The translations under genes and the position numbers were made by a program. 28,388 bases of DNA from Chloroflexota bacterium (GTDB taxonomy: Bacteria > Chloroflexota > Anaerolineae > Anaerolineales > DRMV01). The first letter of the stretch is position 1; every line of letters starts with the position of its first letter. The stretch lies in contig JAADFA010000055.1 of assembly GCA_013153135.1 (NCBI GenBank), positions 1 through 28,388 on the forward strand, given 5' to 3'. The notes beneath the pieces are model-generated. The model ran no database searches. It saw only the letters and a list, made by a program, of their open reading frames with translations, and was not told the origin of the DNA. This document shows, one piece after another, positions 13,594 to 20,966 of this stretch.

Positions 13594-15789
13594 ATGAACA
13601 ATGGAGACAGTCCTCGGCGGTGGCGCGCCGTCCCGGCGTGGTTAAGGCGCTTTGTACGGCGTTGGTTGCGTCGTTTATCGCGAAATCCTTGGTCACTTCG
13701 CTGGTTACGGCGTCGTTCCAACGCCTATTATCGCATACTGGCGAGTTGGGCCGGGCGACTTGACCCGGTGTTGAGTGAACAAGATGGCTTATGGCTGGCC
13801 GATGCCCGCGGGCAGCTACTGGAATGCAATGACGCGCTACGACGATGGTGGTCGAACAACGGCGCGTCACCGGGGGATTCGGCCAGTGGGGCTGTGTCGC
13901 CATGTGGGCGGCGGCTCGATGAGTTGGGATGGAGCCCAGAAGGCTGGCCACCCGTAAATAAACGCGAGCGTCGATGGCGGCGTTTGGCATTGCGCGAGGG
14001 AGAAACGCCCGTATGGGTACAAGAGACGGTCATTCCGGTCAAGCGCGGGCTGTATTTGGGATGGTGGCAGCGTTTGCAAGAGCCCATGAGCCGGTCAGGG
14101 CTCACCATCTTCGCGGCGCAGGGCACACGAGTCATCCTCAATGTGGGCCCGCGGCTTTTACAGGCGCGCGGTGTGGACGAGGTTTTGACCTTCATCGGCG
14201 AGATGGCGCAAGCCCTGTGCGAGGCGCCTGGCGTGGAGATCTTCATGCGTCGAGGCCGCGAGGGGTACCGCAGCGTGTGGCGTCGGGGCAGCCCACAGCC
14301 CGGCTTGACCGCGCAGCCCGGTTTACTCGACGACTTGTTGACCGCATCGATGCGTGCCGCGCGCGTGTGGACCGCGGACCAGTTCCCGCCCAAGCTGCGT
14401 GCCCTCGCGCAAAGTGTGGGGCTAACCTCCATGGCTTTGTGGACCGTGCGCCTCTCGCCCCAATGGGAAATCGCGATCGCGTGCTACAACCCGCCCGAGC
14501 GCGTGCCCGCGTGTTGGGATGCCTTGCCACACGCCTGGTTCGTACACTTGAGCGCTCTCGCACTGCAACGCGCCTGGGAGGCCGAGCGAGCACGGCGCCG
14601 GTTGGCCATGATCCAAACGTGGCGCATTATCGAAACATCGATCTCGTCTCGGCTCTCGTGTCAGGAAATCGCCGAGATCTTTGTGCAGGAAGTTATGTTG
14701 CGTTTGGGGTTCGACGCGGTCGCAGTGACCTTTTGGGCCGAGGCTCCCGCACCGTGTCAGGCTATGCATCGCGAAGCCGGCTTCCCCAAGCCCGATTGTT
14801 TGGCCAAACGGGACGCGAGCTTTTGGGAACGGCATCCTATCGGCCGCCAAGTGCGGCAGGAGCGGCGTATTTATTTGGATGCCGGTTGGGACCCCCATGC
14901 CCAACCCCTGCCCGCGGAATGCGGCTACGACTTCAAAGGCTACGTTGCCGTGCCCCTCTTGGCCCAAGACCGTTTCTGGGGCGTGCTCGAACTCTTCTCA
15001 CGACAGCCGTTCTTGGACCCGGACGAGATCGAAACCTTAGCCCAAGCCTTGGGCGCGCAGTTCGCCATTGCTCTGGACAACGCGCACTTACTCAACGAGC
15101 TACGCAAAGCGTTAAAGGAGGTTTCCGAGGCCTACGACCGCACCATCGAGGGCTGGGTCCAGATGCTCGACATGCGCGACGAAGAAACCGAAGGGCATAC
15201 CCAACGGGTCGCGCGTATGGCCGTGGCGTTAGCCAAAGAGATGAACTTCAGCGACGAGGAATTGCAGCACGTTCGTCGGGGCGCGCTGCTGCACGATATC
15301 GGCAAAATCAGCATTCCCGATCGCATCTTGCGCAAGCCCGGCCCGTTGACCGCGGAGGAATGGGAAATTATGCGGCAACATCCCGAGCGGGCATACGAGA
15401 TCCTATCCTCCATCGAATACTTGCGCCCTGCCCTGGATATTCCCTATGCGCACCACGAACGTTGGGACGGAAGTGGCTATCCCCGCGGACTCAAGGGCAA
15501 AGAGATACCGCTGCCCGCGCGGTTGTTCGCGGTCGTGGACGTGTACGATGCCTTGACCTCCGACCGGCCTTACCGCAAAGCCTGGCCACAAGAAAAGGCG
15601 CTCAAGTTCATCGAAAGCAAGGCCGGCAAATGGTTCGACCCCGACGTTGTACGTGTGTTTTTGAAACTTGTGCGCGAAAAGAAACATCCCGCGTTCCAGC
15701 CCGCATCAAGCGGGGCCTTGGGGAGTGAAGAGCGCGATGCGGTTCATCCCACCCATCCCGAAATTCAACAACCTGTCGATCACCTTTGA
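13594..15789 (+). CDS. GAF-containing HD-GYP c-di-GMP phosphodiesterase
   Basis: The 731-residue cytosolic sensor enzyme starts with a very basic segment (about 1-48). A PAS-like region follows (about 55-155, with LWLADARGQLLECNDALRRW), then two GAF-type domains (about 175-330 and 345-505), a short helix, and a C-terminal HD-GYP domain. The HD-GYP metal and catalytic residues are present: H535 in EGHTQR, H567-D568 in LLHDIGK, and HHERWDGSGYP at 620-630. HD-GYP enzymes hydrolyse c-di-GMP to pGpG or GMP. No TM segment is seen. GAGGGG lies seven bases before the ATG, inside the region that the leader can sequester. The 3' end overlaps the GGDEF gene, so opposing c-di-GMP activities are co-expressed. 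Confidence 0.92.
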   Translation: MNNGDSPRRWRAVPAWLRRFVRRWLRRLSRNPWSLRWLRRRSNAYYRILASWAGRLDPVLSEQDGLWLADARGQLLECNDALRRWWSNNGASPGDSASGAVSPCGRRLDELGWSPEGWPPVNKRERRWRRLALREGETPVWVQETVIPVKRGLYLGWWQRLQEPMSRSGLTIFAAQGTRVILNVGPRLLQARGVDEVLTFIGEMAQALCEAPGVEIFMRRGREGYRSVWRRGSPQPGLTAQPGLLDDLLTASMRAARVWTADQFPPKLRALAQSVGLTSMALWTVRLSPQWEIAIACYNPPERVPACWDALPHAWFVHLSALALQRAWEAERARRRLAMIQTWRIIETSISSRLSCQEIAEIFVQEVMLRLGFDAVAVTFWAEAPAPCQAMHREAGFPKPDCLAKRDASFWERHPIGRQVRQERRIYLDAGWDPHAQPLPAECGYDFKGYVAVPLLAQDRFWGVLELFSRQPFLDPDEIETLAQALGAQFAIALDNAHLLNELRKALKEVSEAYDRTIEGWVQMLDMRDEETEGHTQRVARMAVALAKEMNFSDEELQHVRRGALLHDIGKISIPDRILRKPGPLTAEEWEIMRQHPERAYEILSSIEYLRPALDIPYAHHERWDGSGYPRGLKGKEIPLPARLFAVVDVYDALTSDRPYRKAWPQEKALKFIESKAGKWFDPDVVRVFLKLVREKKHPAFQPASSGALGSEERDAVHPTHPEIQQPVDHL

Positions 15790-18010
15790 CCGCCGCGTGT
15801 GGATGGTCCCAATCCGTCAAATTCGGCTCTTGAGCCGCATCCGTTTCGGTGTGCTGGCGGGCATTTTGGTCGCCTTTGCGCTTAGCGTCACTGGCCTTGG
15901 GTGGACACCCCATATCCGCATGGCCGCGGGGCTCATCGCCCTGGCTTTGGTTATCCATCTCGTATTCGAGGGCATCTACGCGCTAGCTGAGCGAGATCTC
16001 TTTCCTCATCCTTGGGCTGTGCGCCTCTCCCACCTGCAAATTCTGCTTGATCTCGTCATGATCTTGACCGCCATCCATTTAACGGGTGGCCCCTATAGTC
16101 CGCTGGACGTGCTCCTTAGCGCGTTCTTGGTGGGTGTGGCCATGGCCTACTCCCGCCGTTTCGCAATTGTAACGCTCATTCTTACCCTGTTGGCCCATCT
16201 GAGCATGATGGTTGCTTACATCCTGGGATGGCTTCCTATTTATCCTATCCGCGCGCTAAGTACAACCGAAAGGCCATCTTGGCAACAGATTTTATATCTC
16301 AATAGCATCGACTGGATCGTTTTTTGCGCGGTAACGTTTATCACCTTGCTCCTAAGTGCGCGCCTTCAGCAGGCTTATCAGGATACGGCTTGGGAACGGA
16401 GCTTGCTCGCGCACTTGCGCCAACTGGTGCACCGGAGCCTAAACCAGGAGCGCCTTGACGCCATGGCGCAGGGGCTCGTTCAAGACTTGGCCGCGCTGAG
16501 CAGTGTCCCTCGAGTTTATTTAGCTGTTTGGGATGAGAGCCGGCAGGCCGTGGTCGCTATGGCCGCGCGCGAGGGGAACCGCATCACCACCACACCCCAA
16601 GAGATCAGCCCCGCGGACTTGCGCGCGTTGACCCGCGCGTGTGCTCGTTGCACCCCGCATCCAACCCGTCCCCTGAGCCCCCAGGACCTGCCTCTGCACG
16701 TGGTGAGCAGCGCATGGCCCTTCCCCTCAGGCAGCGATGTACGTTTTTATCCCTTACGTACGGCCCGCAAGGGAACGTATCTGGGCTTAGTTATCTTCCT
16801 AACCCCTGAGCCTTCGTCTATCTTTCGCAATCCGCTGTGGCAGTCGCATATGCGCGACGCAATGGACGTTGTCGGCTTGATCTTGGCTCGCGGATTGTCC
16901 GAGGCACAGCTTGAGGAAGATCGTTCATTGCTTGAACACCTGGGGCGGCTCTCCGTGCGCCTCGCGGGCAACTTGGATAAAAAACAACTGGCGGAGCTCG
17001 CAGTTGAGGGAGGTCGGGAACTCTTAGGCGCGGATCGAGGCGCGCTGTATGTATTGGACCCGCGGGAACAGCGTTTGACCGTTTGGTACGCACGGGGCCT
17101 CTCAGACGCATACCTGGATTTTGTTACCCGTACGTACGCGAACTTGCCCGGCATCCGCGTGATGAGCACGCACGAGCCTTACATTGTGCCAGATACTGAG
17201 CAGCTGGCTATTGACGATGCTCAGTTCGTGCAAGAGGTCCGCCGTGAGGGATTCCGTTCGTATGTCGTCCTGCCTCTGAGCACATTTCAGGGGCCGGTAG
17301 GGGGGCTGATTCTTTATTGGGATAAGCCGCGCACCTTTCGCCAAGAGGAACTGGTTGTTTTGCGCTTGTGGGCCTCACACGTCGCCAGCGCGCTTGCCAA
17401 TGCCTTGCTGTTCGAGCACTTGCGGGACGAAGCGGAGACGGACCCCATGACTCATACCCTCAACCGGCGTCCCTTGGCGCAGCGTATGGTCCAGGTGCTC
17501 AAACAGGCTGAGAAGACCCAGCGGCCCATTGTCGTCCTTATGATCGACGTGGATAACTTCAAACACATTAACGACACATATGGCCACGCGGTTGGTGACG
17601 CGGTCTTGCGCCACGTCGCGGCTGTGCTTACGCAAACGGCTAAAGAGCACAAGGGTTTTGTCGCACGTTACGGGGGAGATGAATTCGTGTTGGTGGTCCC
17701 CGATCTTGACCCTGCCCAGGTGGACGTTCTGATCCGGCGCATTGAGGATGCTTTGCGAGAGACTCCAGCCGCAGATGTACCGGCTAGTTTGCGCATTCAG
17801 CTTTCCATTGGTCATGCACACTACCCGGTGGATGGGCGCACGCCCGAGGAGTTGCTCCAGACCGCGGATCAGCGGCTCTATCAAATCAAATGGCGTCGCA
17901 AGGGACGATCTCCCCACGAGCGGACGACGGATCCCGTGGCCCCTGACGCGGATACAGAGCCGCTTACACATCCTGGCGCTCAAGAACCGCGTTCGGACTT
18001 TGACGCGTGA
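15737..18010 (+). CDS. Membrane GAF-GGDEF diguanylate cyclase
   Basis: The protein has about 757 residues. About six TM helices lie in residues 34-210, followed by an irregular GAF-like region, a clear GAF domain (about 395-560) and a C-terminal GGDEF domain. The catalytic GGDEF is intact at 646-650, in ARYGGDEF. Diguanylate cyclases make c-di-GMP from two GTP. The usual RxxD inhibitory site before GGDEF is absent (EHKG instead), so product inhibition at that site is unlikely. The usual DxLTGLxNRR opening reads DPMTHTLNRR. The start is uncertain: ATG 15737 has GGGGAG upstream and overlaps the HD-GYP gene by 53 bp; ATG 15803 would avoid overlap but lacks a binding site. Confidence 0.9.
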   Translation: MRFIPPIPKFNNLSITFDRRVWMVPIRQIRLLSRIRFGVLAGILVAFALSVTGLGWTPHIRMAAGLIALALVIHLVFEGIYALAERDLFPHPWAVRLSHLQILLDLVMILTAIHLTGGPYSPLDVLLSAFLVGVAMAYSRRFAIVTLILTLLAHLSMMVAYILGWLPIYPIRALSTTERPSWQQILYLNSIDWIVFCAVTFITLLLSARLQQAYQDTAWERSLLAHLRQLVHRSLNQERLDAMAQGLVQDLAALSSVPRVYLAVWDESRQAVVAMAAREGNRITTTPQEISPADLRALTRACARCTPHPTRPLSPQDLPLHVVSSAWPFPSGSDVRFYPLRTARKGTYLGLVIFLTPEPSSIFRNPLWQSHMRDAMDVVGLILARGLSEAQLEEDRSLLEHLGRLSVRLAGNLDKKQLAELAVEGGRELLGADRGALYVLDPREQRLTVWYARGLSDAYLDFVTRTYANLPGIRVMSTHEPYIVPDTEQLAIDDAQFVQEVRREGFRSYVVLPLSTFQGPVGGLILYWDKPRTFRQEELVVLRLWASHVASALANALLFEHLRDEAETDPMTHTLNRRPLAQRMVQVLKQAEKTQRPIVVLMIDVDNFKHINDTYGHAVGDAVLRHVAAVLTQTAKEHKGFVARYGGDEFVLVVPDLDPAQVDVLIRRIEDALRETPAADVPASLRIQLSIGHAHYPVDGRTPEELLQTADQRLYQIKWRRKGRSPHERTTDPVAPDADTEPLTHPGAQEPRSDFDA

Positions 18011-18059
18011 GGGCTCTGCCGTTGGTGCAGGAGTGCTGCGGCACTAGAAGTTCCCCTAC

Positions 18060-18081
18060 GTGTACCCTCCAACGGGTGCAC
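18060..18081 (+). terminator. Weak hairpin after the GGDEF gene
   Basis: GTGTACCC (18060-18067) pairs with GGGTGCAC (18074-18081), including one G-U pair, around a six-base loop. There is no T-run after it. It lies 50 bases beyond the stop codon and may contribute to termination. Confidence 0.35.
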
Positions 18082-18110
18082 GCAAATGTTGTAGAACCAT
18101 CATGGAGCAA

Positions 18111-18243
18111 GGGGGAGGCAGGCGCCGCCTGCGGCCAATTTGCATAAAATTGCGCGCGGGTAATTCAACCCAACGCGTGGCGGCGAGGCGGGCGGCTTCA
18201 GCCGCTCGCGGCATGGGCTTCCACGAGATTTGCCTGCCCCCCC
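18111..18243. repeat. Imperfect-palindrome element with nested stems
   Basis: About 133 bp are bounded by imperfect 13-bp inverted repeats (GGGGGAGGCAGGC at the left, its near-complement at 18232-18244). Inside are GCAGGCG/CGCCTGC (18118-18132), CAATTT-GCATA-AAATTG (about 18135-18151), CGTGG/CCACG (18176-18180 with 18221-18225), and a nine-bp stem around TTCA (18197-18200). There is no coding potential I trust. It occupies most of the 307-bp gap between the GGDEF and hydrolase genes. It could be a REP/MITE-like element or a structured RNA. Confidence 0.5.
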
Positions 18244-18256
18244 TTCAACGCGGCGG

Positions 18257-18285
18257 TTGGCAGGTGGTGAACCCTCTGCTACAAT
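18257..18285 (+). promoter_or_regulatory. Sigma-70-type promoter of the cyclase-family hydrolase gene
   Basis: TTGGCA (18257-18262) and TACAAT (18280-18285) are separated by 17 bp, each five of six to consensus. The ATG at 18318 follows after about 32 bases, with AAGGAG in between. Confidence 0.75.
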
Positions 18286-18317
18286 AAGAGCCAATCCCAA
18301 CCCAAGGAGCGATACGG

Positions 18318-19091
18318 ATGCCGCGCTTTATTGACCTTTCTGCCCCAATTGCCCCTTCCCCACCGGGAACGCCCGAATTTATGCGCATTGAGATTCAGTA
18401 TTTTGACCATAAAGCGGGCGCTCAGCAGGCACAAGCGCTGCTTAAGATCCCGCCTACTGTCTTTCGGGATCAAGAGGGGTGGGCGACAGAGGTCATTACA
18501 CGCATGGGAACGCATGACGTAACCCACGTGGACGCGCCTTACCATTACAACAGCACCATCCAAGGCCAGCCGGCACCAACCATTGACGAGCTGCCCCTTG
18601 AGTGGTTTTTCCAGGATGGCGTGGTGCTCAATATGACGCATAAAGCCGACGGCGACCCTATTACCGTGGAAGAAATTCAGCAGGAGCTAGCACGCATCGG
18701 GTATACCCTCAAACCGCTAGATATTGTATTGATGTACACGGGGCGCGATGCCTTTTACAATGCTCCGGATTACGTTTTCCGGGGTCCGGGGGTCACCCCT
18801 GAAGCCACCCGTTGGCTCTATGAGCAAGGGGTCCGAGTAATGGGTATTGACGCGTGGTCGTGGGATGAACCCCTGGACCGACAGGCACGCAAAGCCATGA
18901 TGGCGGGGGGCAAGCCGGGCATTTTCTGGGCCGCGCATCAAGTGGATCTACCCTACGCCCAGATTGAGCGTTTGGTTAATTTGGGCCAATTGCCGCCGTA
19001 TGGTTTCAAAGTTGCGTGCTTTCCTCTAAAGATCCAGCGCGGAAGTGCTGGCCCGGCGCGTGTGGTTGCTATTGTGCCCGATGAGTCTTGA
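18318..19091 (+). CDS. Cyclase / kynurenine formamidase family metal hydrolase
   Basis: The 257-residue protein begins PRFIDLSAPI, the usual opening of the cyclase family (PF04199 type). It contains the metal-binding signature GTHDVTHVDAPYHY (about 64-77), corresponding to the HxGTHxDxPxH motif of kynurenine formamidase and isatin hydrolase. Members are manganese- or zinc-dependent amidohydrolases acting on small cyclic or N-formyl substrates. A central GIDAWSWDEP and GIFWAAHQVDLPYAQIE fit the longer members of the family. No tryptophan-degradation gene is nearby, so the substrate is not predicted. It is a single-gene transcript, with promoter at 18257-18285 and a hairpin at 19115-19143. Confidence 0.85.
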   Translation: MPRFIDLSAPIAPSPPGTPEFMRIEIQYFDHKAGAQQAQALLKIPPTVFRDQEGWATEVITRMGTHDVTHVDAPYHYNSTIQGQPAPTIDELPLEWFFQDGVVLNMTHKADGDPITVEEIQQELARIGYTLKPLDIVLMYTGRDAFYNAPDYVFRGPGVTPEATRWLYEQGVRVMGIDAWSWDEPLDRQARKAMMAGGKPGIFWAAHQVDLPYAQIERLVNLGQLPPYGFKVACFPLKIQRGSAGPARVVAIVPDES

Positions 19092-19114
19092 AGACAAGAG
19101 TTGAAAGGATAGCT

Positions 19115-19143
19115 CGCGGGCCGCTTGAAAGGGGCGGCCCGCG
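19115..19143 (+). terminator. Terminator hairpin after the hydrolase gene
   Basis: A perfect 10-bp stem, CGCGGGCCGC (19115-19124) with its complement at 19134-19143, encloses a nine-base loop and is followed by the T-rich tail GCTGTTGCTTTGG. It starts 23 bases after the stop codon. Confidence 0.75.
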
Positions 19144-19147
19144 GCTG

Positions 19148-19177
19148 TTGCTTTGGGTCGGGTGCTTTTGGTATAAC
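19148..19177 (+). promoter_or_regulatory. Extended -10 promoter upstream of the GT4 gene
   Basis: TTGCTT (19148-19153) and TATAAC (19172-19177) are 18 bp apart, and TGG directly before the -10 gives the TGn extension. The predicted leader is about 135 nt, ending at the GGGAG before the ATG at 19321. I see no defined structure in that leader. Confidence 0.5.
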
Positions 19178-19320
19178 CCTGCTTGGGGAGAGTTCTTGGA
19201 TGACAGGTAGGAGGGGAAAGCGCGTGGGTAATTGAGGGTGTTTGGCTACACGAAGCTTTCGCACCAACCTCCCCAGTCCCTCTCTAAAAAGCCCAAAAAC
19301 CTTGCTCTGGGAGATGCTCC

Positions 19321-20505
19321 ATGCGCATCCTGATCGCCTTGACATATTACCGCCCGCACACCAGCGGCCTAACCATTTACGCAGAACGCCTCGCTCGCGC
19401 CCTGGCACGCCTAGGCCACCACGTCACTGTGCTGACCTCGCGGTATGACCCCCAGCTCCCGCGGGATGAAATCATGGATGGCGTACATGTCCATCGCGTG
19501 CCTGTGCTCATGCGCATCAGCAAGGGCGTTATCCAACCTACCCTCGGCCTCGAAGCCACCCGTTACATCTTATCCCACGATGTACTCAATCTGCACTTGC
19601 CCCAGTTCGACGCAGCAGGTATGGCCTTGCGCGGACGACTGTTCCGTCGGCCTACGGTAATTACATATCATTGCGACGTCAAATTGCCTCCCGGCTGGTT
19701 CAACCGTCTCGCGAACACTGCCGTTCACATCATGGATCACCTGGCCGCGACCTTCGCTCACCAAGTTGTGACCTACACCCAGGATTACGCGGCGCATTCA
19801 CCCTACCTGCGACGCTATCAGCACAAGCTCACGACCATTCTGCCGCCCGTCGAACTGCCACCCGCGTCGCCCGAAGCCATCCGCGCGCTGCGCGAGCGAT
19901 TCAATCCCGAGGGACGACGGCCGGTTATCGGTATGGCCGCGCGGTTAGCCGCAGAGAAAGGCGTCGAGGTCTTACTAGAAGCCCTCCCGCGCATTTTGGA
20001 GGTCTTCCCCAATGCCCTGGTGTGGTATGCAGGGCCCTACGAGAACGTCCTGGGCGAAGATGCATACCGGGAACGGGTCATGCCCATCGCCCGGCGGTTT
20101 GAAGCCCAAGGCCACTGGCGCTTTTTAGGGCTGCTCTCGCCCGAAGAAATGGCCGCCTTCTACCCCAACCTTGATGTCTTGGTATTGCCCAGCCTCAATT
20201 CCACCGAGAGCTTCGGCTTGGTTCAAATCGAAGCCATGATGAACGGCGTGCCGGTTGTAGCCTCCAACCTACCCGGTGTGCGGCAACCCGTACGTATGAC
20301 TGGTATGGGCGAAATCGCGGAGGTGGGCGATCCTGAAAGCCTAGCCCAGGCGGTTCTGCGAGTGTTACAACATCCGGAGCGCTACCGAGGTGACCCTGAC
20401 GAGGTGCGACGTACCTTCGCACCTGAGCGTACGGCTCGGGCCTACCTGGCCTTGTTCGAACGCTTGTTGCGCACGGTGCATCCTTCGCGCGTCGCCGCGG
20501 CATAA
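19321..20505 (+). CDS. GT4-family glycosyltransferase
   Basis: The 394-residue GT-B fold enzyme transfers a sugar from an NDP- or GDP-sugar to a lipid or glycan acceptor. The N-terminal Rossmann domain opens with MRILIALTYYRPHTSGLTIY, typical of GT4. The C-terminal donor domain has GMAARLAAEKGVEVLLEA (about 206-223) and the retaining-GT EX7E motif with E296 and E304 in STESFGLVQIE. No TM segments are present, so it is likely cytosolic or membrane-peripheral. GGGAG lies seven bases before the ATG. No other polysaccharide gene adjoins except the GT-C protein beyond dnaA, so its product (glycolipid or cell-surface glycan) is unknown. Confidence 0.9.
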   Translation: MRILIALTYYRPHTSGLTIYAERLARALARLGHHVTVLTSRYDPQLPRDEIMDGVHVHRVPVLMRISKGVIQPTLGLEATRYILSHDVLNLHLPQFDAAGMALRGRLFRRPTVITYHCDVKLPPGWFNRLANTAVHIMDHLAATFAHQVVTYTQDYAAHSPYLRRYQHKLTTILPPVELPPASPEAIRALRERFNPEGRRPVIGMAARLAAEKGVEVLLEALPRILEVFPNALVWYAGPYENVLGEDAYRERVMPIARRFEAQGHWRFLGLLSPEEMAAFYPNLDVLVLPSLNSTESFGLVQIEAMMNGVPVVASNLPGVRQPVRMTGMGEIAEVGDPESLAQAVLRVLQHPERYRGDPDEVRRTFAPERTARAYLALFERLLRTVHPSRVAAA

Positions 20506-20709
20506 GGCCCCCTACCTGCGAACAGGCAAATTTACGTTTCGCACCCTTGCGCGTGAGAAAAGTCGCACTCCCGTAGCAATTGCAGCGCGCGGGATAGACC
20601 TTCCTGCCGCCACATGTACGAAGTCCGAGGGAAGATGCGGCGAACCTTCGCAAATCTTGGGCCCTCAAGCCAGGCTATGGGCAAAAATTCCGGCGCGTCG
20701 CACCATTCA

Positions 20710-20748
20710 CCTGAAGCCAGGGCTCAGCCCCAAGGCTGTCAGGTTTTT
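20710..20748 (+). terminator. Rho-independent terminator between the GT4 gene and dnaA
   Basis: CCTGA-AGCC (20710-20718) pairs with GGCT-g-TCAGG (20734-20743) with one bulged base, has an inner GGG/CCC pairing, and runs directly into TTTTT (20744-20748). It lies about 205 bases after the GT4 stop, so it ends either a long 3' UTR or a small RNA in 20506-20709. In that gap I see no gene. Confidence 0.65.
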
Positions 20749-20805
20749 AACATTCTCTAACCTTAAAGAGCCATGCATTTTTAGATTGGAGTTAGCCAAA
20801 AAGGC

Positions 20806-20833
20806 TTGGCCCCGGGCAGGGCTTCGGTAAAAT
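20806..20833 (+). promoter_or_regulatory. Putative dnaA promoter
   Basis: TTGGCC (20806-20811) and TAAAAT (20828-20833) are 16 bp apart, preceded by an AT-rich stretch (about 20740-20800) unusual for this GC-rich window. The predicted transcript starts near 20840, at the first paired base of the leader stem. Confidence 0.5.
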
Positions 20834-20838
20834 GGGAA

Positions 20839-20899
20839 CGCCGTGGGAACACCAAGGACCGCTGGAGGATGGGGATCAGATCCACGGCGGAAGTCCGTG
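20839..20899 (+). promoter_or_regulatory. Stem-forming dnaA leader
   Basis: CGCCGTGG (20839-20846) pairs perfectly with CCACGGCG (20882-20889). The right arm can instead form a local hairpin CACGG/CCGTG (20883-20887 with 20895-20899), so two folds exclude each other. The leader continues about 70 bases to the dnaA start. No known RNA family is recognised. Confidence 0.35.
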
Positions 20900-20966
20900 C
20901 TCTACATGGCCTTGATTTGCCGACTCGCAGGTCGCAGGGATGGATGCAGCGGAGGGGAAGGATACG

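Noticed and set aside
13974..15728. A 584-codon open frame overlapping the HD-GYP gene in another frame
   Set aside because: Its peptide is Arg/Ala/Gly-rich with no domain, whereas the overlapping frame carries clear GAF and HD-GYP motifs. Long shadow frames are expected in GC-rich DNA.
20195..20668. A 157-codon minus-strand frame over the GT4 gene end and gap
   Set aside because: Mostly antisense to the conserved EX7E region of the glycosyltransferase, with no recognisable domain or binding site.
20870..20910. Start of an RNase P RNA (GGAAGTCCG-like string)
   Set aside because: Only a short string matches; the rest of such an RNA would have to lie in the dnaA coding region and its core helices are not visible.
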